A stretch of 64,000 bases of DNA. It comes from Odiellus spinosus. Lineage: Eukaryota > Arthropoda > Arachnida > Opiliones > Phalangiidae. Under the pieces are notes generated by a model, which was not told where the DNA came from, searched no databases, and saw nothing but the letters and a program-made list of their open reading frames with translations. Positions 1-11,000 of this stretch are shown piece after piece; positions within the stretch are counted from its first letter, which is position 1, and the number at the start of each line of letters is the position of its first letter. The DNA lies in assembly GCA_963920705.1 (NCBI GenBank), contig OY987226.1, positions 4,900,501 to 4,964,500 on the forward strand, written 5' to 3'. Both the position numbers and the translations under genes were made by a program.

Positions 1-88
1 TCCGTAAAGTAAATTAAACAACCTAAATTATTTAAATGAGGCTGTCACCCTTTTTTTCGAATAAATATGGATTATATTTTTAGTTTCA

Positions 89-440
89 TCATACTATTAA
101 AACGCCTTATTCAAAATTGTTTACCTCTGGTTTGACGCGTTCTTAATCAACTTCCAAATGAAAGTGTCAAAAATTGATAGCTCGTTATTTTTAGATATAT
201 ATGACGTATTTATTTCGAGAACGTAATTAAAGATAATTTTCATACGAAAGGACATTCTAGATTAAGTACTTTTACGAAAAAGACAGCGCGAAAGCAACCT
301 TATAACGTACCAAAACGTGCAAAGAATCAAAAGTAGGCTCTACAATACCTACGCGACCATAGTACGATGATGTAGTATTTTTATTTTTAAAAATTTCGAA
401 AATGGAGATTATAGAATATATGTTTTTACTGTTCCCGTAA
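89..440 (+). repeat. Dispersed repeat R2, copy 1
   Basis: Three ordered blocks define this family: a left block with ATTAAAACGCC and an ACCTCTGG...ACGCGTTCTTAA motif; a middle block around ATTAAGTACTTTTACGAAAA; and a right block of TTTTTAAAAATTTCGAAAATGG followed by a TTTTTACTG end. The same blocks recur in the same order, inverted, at 13468-13735, and in part at 1510-1800, 15178-15245 and 56697-56870. No coding capacity is seen. Its class is unknown; it is probably a non-autonomous element. Confidence 0.6.
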
Positions 441-457
441 TTTTTTCTACGACATAT

Positions 458-794
458 CAGAAGTAGATGAAACCCTCCTTTGAAGTCTACTACTCTAATG
501 TTCGATATAGCGCTCCTCTCTGTATCTGTAAAATTCACAATTTTACGAGATCGGAGGGGTCCTACTTCATACCCCCTGTCTACGGAAAATTGGAAATTCT
601 CTCTCCCCACAAACGACGACGTTTTTTTGACGAACTCCAAGGCTGCTAGAGATATTCGCTCGACGAACTCCCGCTCCGAAAATATCTACCGTTAGGAGGC
701 GTACGAATCGCGCTTTTTGAAACTAACCCATACAGAGAGGGGTAGACAAGACCCCGGAGTAATAGACTTCAAATGAGGGTTTCATCGGCTTCTG
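458..794 (+). mobile_element. Short TIR DNA transposon MITE-A, copy 1 (337 bp)
   Basis: The ends are inverted repeats (CAGAAGTAGATGAAACCCTC at the left; the right end reads GAGGGTTTCATCGGCTTCTG on +). The element is flanked on both sides by the 7-bp direct repeat GACATAT (451-457 and 795-801). Near-identical copies lie at 14833-15168 (complete) and 13291-13445 (half). The open frames across it are antisense and encode no transposase, so it must be mobilised in trans. A 7-bp duplication with CAG ends does not settle the superfamily; P-like or hAT-like origins remain possible. Confidence 0.85.
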
Positions 795-1509
795 GACATA
801 TGTATATATACTTTGAATAGTTTTTTAACGATTCCTTCGAAAATTCTACTCAATTTCCATTTGGAGTTCATAAAAAAACTGACAGAATTTAACAAATTCT
901 TAAATTTCGATAATTTTGAAATCTTGCGCGCCCTTTTGACATCGAAATAAAAAAGTTAAATAAGAGCGCGGGCTCTTATGACAATAAAGATGGGTGAGTT
1001 TAGAAGGTGGTACACTTTATAGACCCTCATGTAGGTAGACAGATCATCGATGATGGGTAACCGCTAGAGCTTGAAGAGACGAGGCTAATTTGTTCTTGGC
1101 ATGACAATAAAGAGGATCTATAGGAAAAGATAAAAAGGCCCTGGGGGCCCCCCCTGGTACGGGCTAACAGCTTTTTAAAAGATTGTAATAGGTCGGAAAA
1201 ACTAATGATAGAGCTTGTAAAAAGATTAATCGGAACACGCGCTTACAGCTAGACTCTATATGATCTTTTTTGGGACGTGAAACACATTGTGAAAGCTTAT
1301 ATACGAGACATCCCATCGAGTTAGGTTTTGAAACGAGCAACGGAAGCTCTAGAGGGGGGGATTTATACACGATTATGTATTACAATTATTTAATTTGTTG
1401 TATTAATTTATAATTTAATTTATAATTAAGGAAGGTGAAAAGGAATATCAATTTAAAGAGAGGTTGACATGGATTTTTCAGGAATAGCTCCAAATGGAAA
1501 TTGAGGAAC

Positions 1510-1800
1510 ATTATAATCGCTATTTTAGAAATTTTTAAGATAAAAATTCCCAGCAATACTACGTCATCGATATGGTCGTGAGCCTACAGTCGACTCTCCC
1601 GGGTTCTGGCACGTGATAAGCTAGCTTTCGCGCTGTCTTTTTCGTAGAACGCTTTTTGATTGGCTGCAGATGGAGTTTCAACCATTTTTTATTTTTTCGT
1701 ATTAAAATTAGTTCTGTCACGTGATAAGGTCGCTTTCATGCGGTCTTTTTCGTAAAAGTACTTAATATTTTATAGCGCTCTTTGATTGGCTGCAGATTGA
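1510..1800 (-). repeat. Repeat R2, rearranged copy
   Basis: This reads R2 in inverse orientation, from the ATAATCGC...AAATTTTTAAGATAAAAATTCCC block to GTAAAAGTACTTAAT. A block with CACGTGATAAG, TTTTCGTA, GATTGGCTGCAGAT and TCGTATTAAAAT is present twice in tandem (about 1609-1710 and 1719-1835). The family is otherwise seen with a single such block, so a local duplication is inferred. Confidence 0.5.
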
Positions 1801-2094
1801 GTTTCAATCATTTTTCAAATTTTTTTGCGTATTAAAATGGAGTTAGGCTTAGCGAGCGAAAATCGCAACTTTGCTAATTAAGTTTAAATTAACGTTTTTT
1901 TATATGTTTTAAAGCTATAATCGATTAAAAATAAAATGTTAATAGTCTTCATTATCACTTTAAAGTGCTGTTATCAATATACTTTAGACATTTTAATTTT
2001 TAAGTTTCTTAATAAGCCTTAGCAAAAAATGGTAACGGCTTCACTTTAAAGTTTAAATGACCGATAATTAATGTATAATTGTTTTGATTAACAG

Positions 2095-5000
2095 TTCACC
2101 GTCGAAGGCGGAAGGACGGACGGCAAAGACGGCAGAGAACAACATTCACGAGCGAACAAACACTAAGACTAGAAATGGAATATCACAGAAACGAATACAT
2201 CAGCCGACCAAGGAGGTTCGAGCTGGCCGAATCCTTAGACCTGACAGAAACTCAAATCAAGATTTGGTTCCAAAACAGAAGGGCCAAAGACAAAAGGATA
2301 GAAAAAGCCCAACTAGATCAACAATACAGGTCAGTTCGCCTACTCCAATTTCTTATCTTTAGATAATCGGCATTAAGTTAGTCACACCAAGAGCAAATTA
2401 AAACTCTGCCTAAGAATGGGATTGAACGTGTAGAATCTTTTAAGATATTACAAAGTAATTAGATTTTCCCTTTTCAGGGTTGCCACAGATTTTTCAGATT
2501 CAAATTCCCTGACCGTTTCAGCTAATACTACCCAATTTTTAACATTTTATGTTTTATATAATTGCGTTCGCCGGTCAGCTTCAAATCTTTACCGCAGATA
2601 ATGATTTAAATTCCCAGACTTTATATAGGGCTTGTTGCGAAATGGCTCTTGGATTTGATTAGTGGGAGAGCTTATTAATTTATTTTGGTAATTAGGATTA
2701 CCCCGACTGAAAAAGGCTATCCTAGGTTATTATTTCTTGGGTTTTTGTTTAGAGTTTAAATAAATACTACGGTTTGGTTTGTAACGTTCAAGATTTATTT
2801 TTCTCGGTTGCGACTTCGCTAATAGATATTTTGGTTGGAAGTGACTTTCTTTTGAATTCTGTATCTTTTTCAAAATGACCAAACATACATCCGTTTACCC
2901 CCTTTTTGGGGGTTCAGAAATGGTTTTCCCAGAAAGAGTGAGAAGAGAGAAGAGCTACTGTAAAGTAAGGTAACGTGCCCCCGCACTTTCTATAGAGGGA
3001 GATCCCCCGCGGGGCTCGTATCCGGCAGTATAGTCCGGCTCCTCTCTGTCTCTTTTTGGGAATTACAAAGGATTGAAAAATGTTAACAGAGATAGTGTTT
3101 AATATATATACAAATACATGTTTGAAATGTGTTTTCGGTTTCTTTAATTTAATTTAATTTGAATTTAGATAGTTGCTAAAATTAACGATTTTTCGCGTAA
3201 TATTTTACACTCCCCCGGTTTAATGTTTACAAATTATTTAATTTATTGACACATTAAACCCAGTACTGAAATTACGCGTTGCCCCCAGGGAACTTTTAAT
3301 CAATATCCATGGGATAAACAAGCTGGATTGGCCTTCTGATGCTATTACCATTTGTGGTTTTTAGAAGGCACGCTCGTATTTTTCCGTCACGCCCGAGCAT
3401 TGTTTCAGTTACGCGACCCATCTTCCACATATGTCGTGGGATTTTGTCCTCGTGCACGAGCACGACGTCGCCAACTTTTACTGAGATTTCGTGTTTTGCT
3501 GGGTTGATGTATTGCGCTGAACGCAATTCCATTAGATATTCTGTTTTCCATTTATTCCATAGTCTGTTTAGAATTGACTCTCTGTGCTTTATTCTTGTCC
3601 TCAAGTCCTCCTGAGTTTTTGGTAGTTCTTCAGTTTTCGTTTTTAGAGGAGGTAAGGTTTTTAGTCGTTTTCCGACAAGGAACTGGGATGGGGTTAGTGG
3701 TAATGGTTCGTTGGGATCTGCGGGGTAGTAGGTAATTGGCCTCGAGTTAATCATGGCCTCAGTTTCTAGGAGTATGGTTTCCAGTTCGTGGTAAGAAAGG
3801 GCGGCTCTTCCCAAGACTTTCCGCAAGGCAATTTTTGTTGATTTAACCAACCTCTCCCACCACCCTCCGTGCCACGCAGCTCGCTCAATTATAAATTTCC
3901 ACGTTATACCCTTTTGGCCGAAGAAATTTTTAACTTCTTCGGAATTTAGACTTTCCCAGAGGGCCTTTAAATCTCTATTAGCACGGTGGAATGTGAGCGC
4001 GTTGTCACTGTAGATGACGTGCGGTATTGCTCGTCTCGAGATCATTCTCCGGAAGGAGAGTAGAAAATCGTAGCTGGTGAGGGTGGGCACAAGTTCCAAA
4101 TGAATTGCTCGAGTGACTGCACATGTATACAAACAAATGTATGTCTTTTGCGATTGGGTTCCGTTTTTAATGAGCAGTGGTCCTGCGAAATCGATTCCTA
4201 CAATTTCGAAAGGTTCGGATTGGTCAATTCGCTGTCTCGGTAACGGGGCAGTTTCAACTTCGCCTGGTTTTGCGCTTTGTCTTCTACAGATGAGGCATTT
4301 GTTTATTACTCTTCTAGCCAATTGACGCGCTGAATTTATGAAGTAACGCTCCCTCGCTTGAGTCATGGTTATTGTGACTCCCCCGTGCATAACTTCTTCA
4401 TGGTTACGAGTCATGATGAGCTCGGTGAAGTGGTGTCTGTTATTTAGCAGAACCGGATGTTTTTCTTCGTATGTGAGGCTTGCTTCCTCGAGCCGCCCTC
4501 CTAAGCAGATTAATCCTTCTTGGTCCAGAATTGGTTTTAATCTGACGATTTTTGAGCTACTCTTGATTTTGGAATTTTTCTTAAGAGTCTCAATTTCTTC
4601 GGCGTAATCCTGCTGCTGAACGCATTTTACCCATCTAATTTCCGCCTTGATCAGCTCGTCGGCGTTGATTGGTTCTATTTCTTTGATGTCAACCCGTTTT
4701 CTGTCTGGTCTTTTTCTCCTTGAGTTTTCGAGAAATCTTAAAAGGTAAGCCGTGATTCGAAGAGCTTTATTAATAGTACTGTATCTTTTTAAGTCTATTA
4801 ATTTGTTTAATCCAGGTCGTTCTATGAGTGCGACCGCTAAGACTGTTTTACGGAGTTCATCGTCTGCTTCCTTTGGTGGTGACTCCCTTTTGGTTATATC
4901 TTCGGGCCAATCTTCTTGATTTTCTTTGAGCCACGGAGCCCCTTGCCACCATAATTGGCTTCTCTGCAGATCTTCTGCCGTCATCCCTCTCGTGGGAACG

Positions 5001-8000
5001 TCGGCTGGGTTTGTAATTCCTGGACAATGTGACCAGGAATTTATGTTCGTCATTTCTCGTATTTCTTTCGCTCTATTTTGGACGAAAGGCGTGTGTACCT
5101 TATCAGTTCTCCTGATCCAATGAACCGCTATAGTTGAATCAGTCCATAGATACAACTCGGGATTTTCCGCTTCAAATACTTTAGTGGCCTTTTGAATGAG
5201 TTTGGCGCCTAGCAAGCAACCCATTAATTCCAGTCGAGGTAGCGTCAGGCATTTTCTCTCCTGGTTTAGTGGCGCTACTCTTGCCTTCGAGGTGATTAGG
5301 TTAATTATAACTTCCTGATTTACGGTTTGGTATCTGACGTAAACAACCGCTGCGTACGCTTTGCTCGAGGCGTCACAGAAGCAGTGGAGTTGTATGTTTA
5401 AGATGTCTTCGGCCTTGTGTTGGAAGTAGCATCTTGGAATGGCGATGTGACGTAATTCTTTTAACTCATTACACCATTGTTGGAATTCGTTTCCGAGATC
5501 TTCCGGCAATTCTTGGTCCCAAGTGACCTTTTCAATCCAGAGCTGTTGGAAAATGAATTTGGCTCTGATTGTGTACGGGGCCAGAATCCCAACCGGATCA
5601 AATATCTGCGAGACGGTGCTCAACACGTAACGCTTCGTTTTCTTGACGTTTTGGAGTACGCCGATAAGATTACTCAAATCAAAGGTGAAGGAATCTTGTC
5701 TTGGGTTCCATAGGAGGCCCAATACCTTTTGATTCTGGGCTCCTGGTTCTTCGCTGAATTTTACTATAGAATTCTGCTGGCTGGCTTTCTCGCCTAATTT
5801 TTCATTTAGCTCGGCTGAGTTGGATAACCATTTCCTTAAGTTCATGCCGGCGTCCTTCAGGATACTTGACGCTGAATTGGAAAGTTTCAAAGCTTCGTTG
5901 ACGTTCTTCCCGCCACTTAAAAGTCATCGACGTATAACTCTTCGCTAAGTGCCTTGGCTGCTTCTGGTTCCTTTTCAAAGTAGCCTTGAACGTGATTTTT
6001 AATCGTGGCCGCGAGTAGGAAAGGACTGGATGTGATCCCGAACGGCACTCGTGCCATGCATAGGGTCTTGAATTTGTCTTCCTGTATTACTCCGTTGATT
6101 TCTTTTACCCAGAGGAATCGAACGCTGGTCTTGTCTTCGGGTGCCAGGGCGACTTGCAGAAACGCCTTTTCTATGTCTGAGGTAACGGCGACATGATGGA
6201 ATCGAAATTTTAGAATTAGCAGCAGCAAGTCCGGATTCAGGTTAGGTCCGCTTGCCAGACAGGCATTTAGCGATGGCGCTCCGCGAGTGCTTGATGAAGC
6301 GTCGAATACGACGCGCAGTTTGGTAGTTTGGCTAGTTTCTCGACGGACTGGTTGGTGAGGTAGGTAGTAAGTTCCTTCCTTGCTGTCGTCTTCGACTGGT
6401 AATTCTTCGGCGATTCCGATCGCTAATTGATCTTCTATTATTTTTCGGTAGTCTTGGTACAGTACCGGGTCTTGCTTAAATCTTCTTACTAGAGATTTCA
6501 TGCGTTTGGTTGCAACGCTGAGGTTATTTGGCAGGATTTCTTTCGAAGTTGCCCAGGGTAGGTTCACCTGGTAGCGACCGTCCTTAAACTGAACTTGTTT
6601 TTTGAATTTCTCCATTACTTCATGACCTAATGGGTTTTCATCTTCTTCCTGGTTGATCCCCAAGGATTCGAGGTCCCAGAATGATTTCAGTGTTCTGTTT
6701 ACTTCCGCTTCCGTCGCGCTGATTTTCATGACGGTGATGAGATTGGTTTGTGGTCCGCTAGCGTGGTGTTCGACGGGTCCTTGGATAGCCCATCCAAACA
6801 TGGTTTCCAATGCTACAAGTTTGTGTCCAAATCTCTCTATTTTTGCGGTGGTTATGTCCCAGTAGTAGTCTCCGCCTATGAGTAGCCCAATATCAGTACT
6901 ACTCGCGCTGGTTGAGCTGGCTTCGTCGGCAAGGCGAATTCCTCTCTTTTTCGTGAATTCTTCAATTTCCTTGCTGTTTACCATTGTTACGGCTCTGCAG
7001 ACGTATGGAACTTCTAAGGCTACGATCTCTATTCTTTGGTTTGGATCGTGGTTGTTTTGAAGTATGACTCGCACCTTCCTGCGGTAAGAATCCTTTGGAA
7101 ACTGGTTACCGAATTCTCCGATCTGAACTTGTTGTTCTCCAATGATCGGAAGTTTTAGCCGTCGTGAGACTTCTTCTTTAATGAAGCTCGCTTGGCTCCC
7201 GCTGTCCAGCAAGCATCTGATTGGTAATATAGAGCTTGGGTTTTCTGGATTTTTGGCGTAGATTTTTGCTGTTTGTAGAAGTATGGTTTTGCTATATTCT
7301 ACTGGTGTTGCAAAGACGTTTACTTCTTCGGCTGACGACTCTTTTGGTTTAGTAGCCGCGCTATGAGCCGAGTTTTGGTTACACAACGTGTAGTTGTGAT
7401 TGCCGTGACATTTTTTGCAACTTTTGAAATATGCCCGACAATCCTTAGATTGATGATTTTTTCTTAAACATATGTAACATCTATTTTGGTCGGTTACGAT
7501 TTTTCTTTTTTCCTCTAAGCTAAATTTCCTACAATTGACGCTAGGGTGAGATCTGTCGGAGCAAAATATGCAGAACTCAAATTTGGGCGTGACCGTAGTG
7601 GTCAAAGCTGATGCTGACGCGCTGTATTGCGTAGGAGCTCGTCTGTCGAATTTGGCGGGTTGTTTTGACGCGTGATTCGGGTATTTTTCACGGTTTTCGC
7701 GATATTTCGCTTCGCTAAGTAGGGAGCAAGTTTCGCGCCCTTCTACTTCCTTACGTAAGAATTCGACTAACGCGGTTAAGTTCCAATCCCCATCTTTGTT
7801 ATGTGCCCTACTGTAATCAAGGCGTATTTCGGGTGGCAAGCATTCAATCAGTACTGGGCAAATAAAATTTCCACTTACGGTGGCATCTACATCTAAAGCT
7901 TTTAAACATCTGATATTGATTTGCATTGTGTCATACATTTTTCGTAAGCCTGTTACATCATTAGAATCTCTTACGGCTTTAACTCTCATTAATTTTTTAC

Positions 8001-11000
8001 TATGAGCGTGAATTACTAAATCTTTACGATCATATTTATCCTTTAAAATTGATACTGCCTCAGCATAATTTTCCGGTGAAGCCTTCATGCCCGCTATAGA
8101 TTCCTTGGCTTCACCTTCGATACACGAAAAAAGATAATTGCATTTTCGTACCTGATTTAAATTTTCTTTTCCTCCAACTGCTGCTTCAAACTGTGACCAA
8201 AATCCGGCCCATTCAGTTATATCACCACTGAATTTAGGCAATTGCATCGCGGGTAATTTTAGTTCATTATTGTCTTTAATGATGGTAACGGTGTTTGAAC
8301 TTCCTCCGGCGTTTGAAATCACAGTTGATTGTGACGAACCTGGGTTCTTCTTGTTGATGAAGCGTTCAGCCCGTTTTTTCGATAAGGCGATTTCTTCTTG
8401 GTACTTCATGGCATCGTTGGTGTCCTTTTCGAGCTCGGTTCCGGCGACGGAGTAGGATATTATGTCAGCGTCCACCTTGTTTAGGATATCCTCCTTCTGT
8501 TGAAGTAGGATCAGCAAATCTTCAATTGTATCTACTGGCGTATCATCATCGCTCAGTAAAGTTCCCAACTGATTTCGAATACTCGTCGCGTTAGCTCTTG
8601 CAGTTTTTCTAACAGACTTGACCTTTAATAATTCATTTATGCGTCGTTGCTCATCTGCCGCTTGTTGATCGTTAAGCGACATCTTCGGACGTTTGTTTTA
8701 ACGGAGGTAAAACGTTGTCGATAGATTTCGATTGACTATTAAATATGTCCGATTTTTGGTTTACGTACCTTAATTTTTTGCTAATTAATACGACTTTTCA
8801 CGCGCATCGATATTAATCAGATTGTTGGTATTTCGCGCGTTAATTTGGCGATAAATCCCAATTTTTGTTTACGCGAATGGATTTTTGTCAATTAATCCGG
8901 TTGTTGATTAATGCGAATGGAATTTTGTCAATTAATCCGGTTTTTTGGTTCTCTTAATCCCGGGTTTCTAGCACCATGTTGCGAAATGGCTCTTGGATTT
9001 GATTAGTGGGAGAGCTTATTAATTTATTTTGGTAATTAGGATTACCCCGACTGAAAAAGGCTATCCTAGGTTATTATTTCTTGGGTTTTTGTTTAGAGTT
9101 TAAATAAATACTACGGTTTGGTTTGTAACGTTCAAGATTTATTTTTCTCGGTTGCGACTTCGCTAATAGATATTTTGGTTGGAAGTGACTTTCTTTTGAA
9201 TTCTGTATCTTTTTCAAAATGACCAAACATACATCCGTTTACCCCCTTTTTGGGGGTTCAGAAATGGTTTTCCCAGAAAGAGTGAGAAGAGAGAAGAGCT
9301 ACTGTAAAGTAAGGTAACGTGCCCCCGCACTTTCTATAGAGGGAGATCCCCCGCGGGGCTCGTATCCGGCAGTATAGTCCGGCTCCTCTCTGTCTCTTTT
9401 TGGGAATTACAAAGGATTGAAAAATGTTAACAGAGATAGTGTTTAATATATATACAAATACATGTTTGAAATGTGTTTTCGGTTTCTTTAATTTAATTTA
9501 ATTTGAATTTAGATAGTTGCTAAAATTAACGATTTTTCGCGTAATATTTTACAGGGCTCATTTTTGGAGTTTTGTTCGATTTTTATCGAGTGGCGAAACA
9601 ACTTTTATGAGTGGCGAAGCAATATTTTATGATCTTAAAATAATATACGGAATGTCTACTTTCTAACGGTGCAATCGGTTTATGCCTAGGTGGTTGCAAA
9701 GAAAAGTTATGGCTTTTTGCATTTTAATATAAAGCTCATTTTTGGAGTTTTGCTCGATTTTTATCGAGTGGCGAAACAACTTTTATGAGTGGCGAAGCAA
9801 TATTTTATGATTTTAAAATAATATACGGAATGTCTACTTTCTAACGGTGCAATCGGTTTATGCCTAGGTGGTTGCAAAGAAAAGTTATGGCTTTTTGCAT
9901 TTTAATATAAAGCTCATTCTTGGAGTTTTGCTCGATTTTTATCGAGTGGCGAAACAACTTTTATGAGTGGCGAAGCAATATTTTATGATTTTAAAATAAT
10001 ATACGGAATGTCTACTTTCTAACGGTGCAATCGGTTTATGCCTAGGTGGTTGCAAAGAAAAGTTATGGCTTTTTGCATTTTAATATAAAGCTCATTCTTG
10101 GAGTTTTGCTCGATTTTTATCGAGTGGCGAAACAACTTTTATGAGTGGCGAAGCAATATTTTATGATCTTAAAATAATATACGGAATGTCTACTTTCTAA
10201 CGGTGCAATCGGTTTATGCCTAGGTGGTTGCAAAGAAAAGTTATGGCTTTTTGCATTTTAATATAAAGCTCATTTTTGGAGTTTTGCTCGATTTTTATCG
10301 AGTGGCGAAACAACTTTTATGAGTGGCGAAGCAATATTTTGTAATCTTAAAATAATATACGGAATGTCTACTTTCTAACGGTGCAATCGGTTTATGCCTA
10401 GGTGGTTTCAAAGAAAAGTTATGGCTTTTTGCATTTTAATATAAAGCTCATTTTTGGAGTTTTGCTCGATTTTTATCGAGTGGCGAAACAACTTTTATGA
10501 GTGGCGAAGCAATATTTTATGATCTTAAAATAATTTACGGAATGTCTACTTTCTAACGGTGCAATCGGTTTATGCCTAGGTGGTTGCAAAGAAAAGTTAT
10601 GGCTTTTTGCATTTTAATATAAAGCTCATTTTTGGAGTTTTGTTCGATTTTTATCGAGTGGCGAAACAACTTTTATGAGTGGCGAAGCAATATTTTATGA
10701 TCTTAAAATAATATACGGAATGCCTACTTTCTAACGGTGCAATCGGTCTATGCCTAGGTGGTTGCGAATAAAAGTTATGGCCTTTTTGCATTTTAATATA
10801 ATGCTCATTTTTGGAGTTTTGCTCGATTTTTATCGAGTGGCGAAACAACTTTTATGAGTGGCGAAACAATATTTTATGATCTTAAAATAATATACGGAAT
10901 GTCTACTTTCTAACGGTGCAATCGGTTTATGCCTAGGTGGTTGCAAAGAAAAGTTATGGCTTTTTGCATTTTAATATAAAGCTCATTTTTGGAGTTTTGT

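Larger units (their letters stand above)
1..2094. other. Upstream intron of rough, repeat-filled
   Basis: No coding exon is visible before the rough homeobox exon. The acceptor at 2092-2094 (AG after a T-rich stretch) shows that this is intron, so the first rough exon and the promoter lie outside the window. The stretch holds repeat R2 copies (89-440 and about 1510-1800) and one short DNA transposon (458-794). The longest open frames in it are antisense readings of those repeats. I see nothing else in 800-1500. Confidence 0.7.
2633..9553 (-). mobile_element. Complete BEL/Pao LTR retrotransposon
   Basis: The 6921-bp element has two 577-bp direct LTRs (2633-3209 and 8977-9553), both TG...CA and apparently identical by eye, flanked by the 5-bp target duplication GGGCT (2628-2632 and 9554-9558). 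Read on minus, a candidate primer site starting TGG abuts the 5' LTR, and a G-rich polypurine tract abuts the 3' LTR. Between them lies a Gag-Pol region in the BEL/Pao order: gag, zinc knuckles, aspartic protease, reverse transcriptase, RNase H, integrase. The element sits in the rough intron, antisense to the gene, at the left edge of a satellite array. Matching LTRs imply a recent insertion. Pol is broken by one frame change after the reverse transcriptase active-site motif, so this copy may not be autonomous. Confidence 0.96.

Noticed and set aside
272..640. 122-aa antisense frame, related to the frame at 14650-14985
   Set aside because: Both frames run across the non-coding MITE-A copies; the shared amino-acid sequence only reflects copies of the transposon, with no conserved protein or splice context.
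5890..5892. ATG of the second Pol frame as a true translation start
   Set aside because: It falls inside reverse transcriptase, and BEL/Pao elements normally make one Gag-Pol protein; the break is better explained as a frame change.
10651..10848. Small open frame within the satellite array
   Set aside because: It depends on the single 179-bp unit and is not kept in neighbouring units, so it is not a coding repeat.
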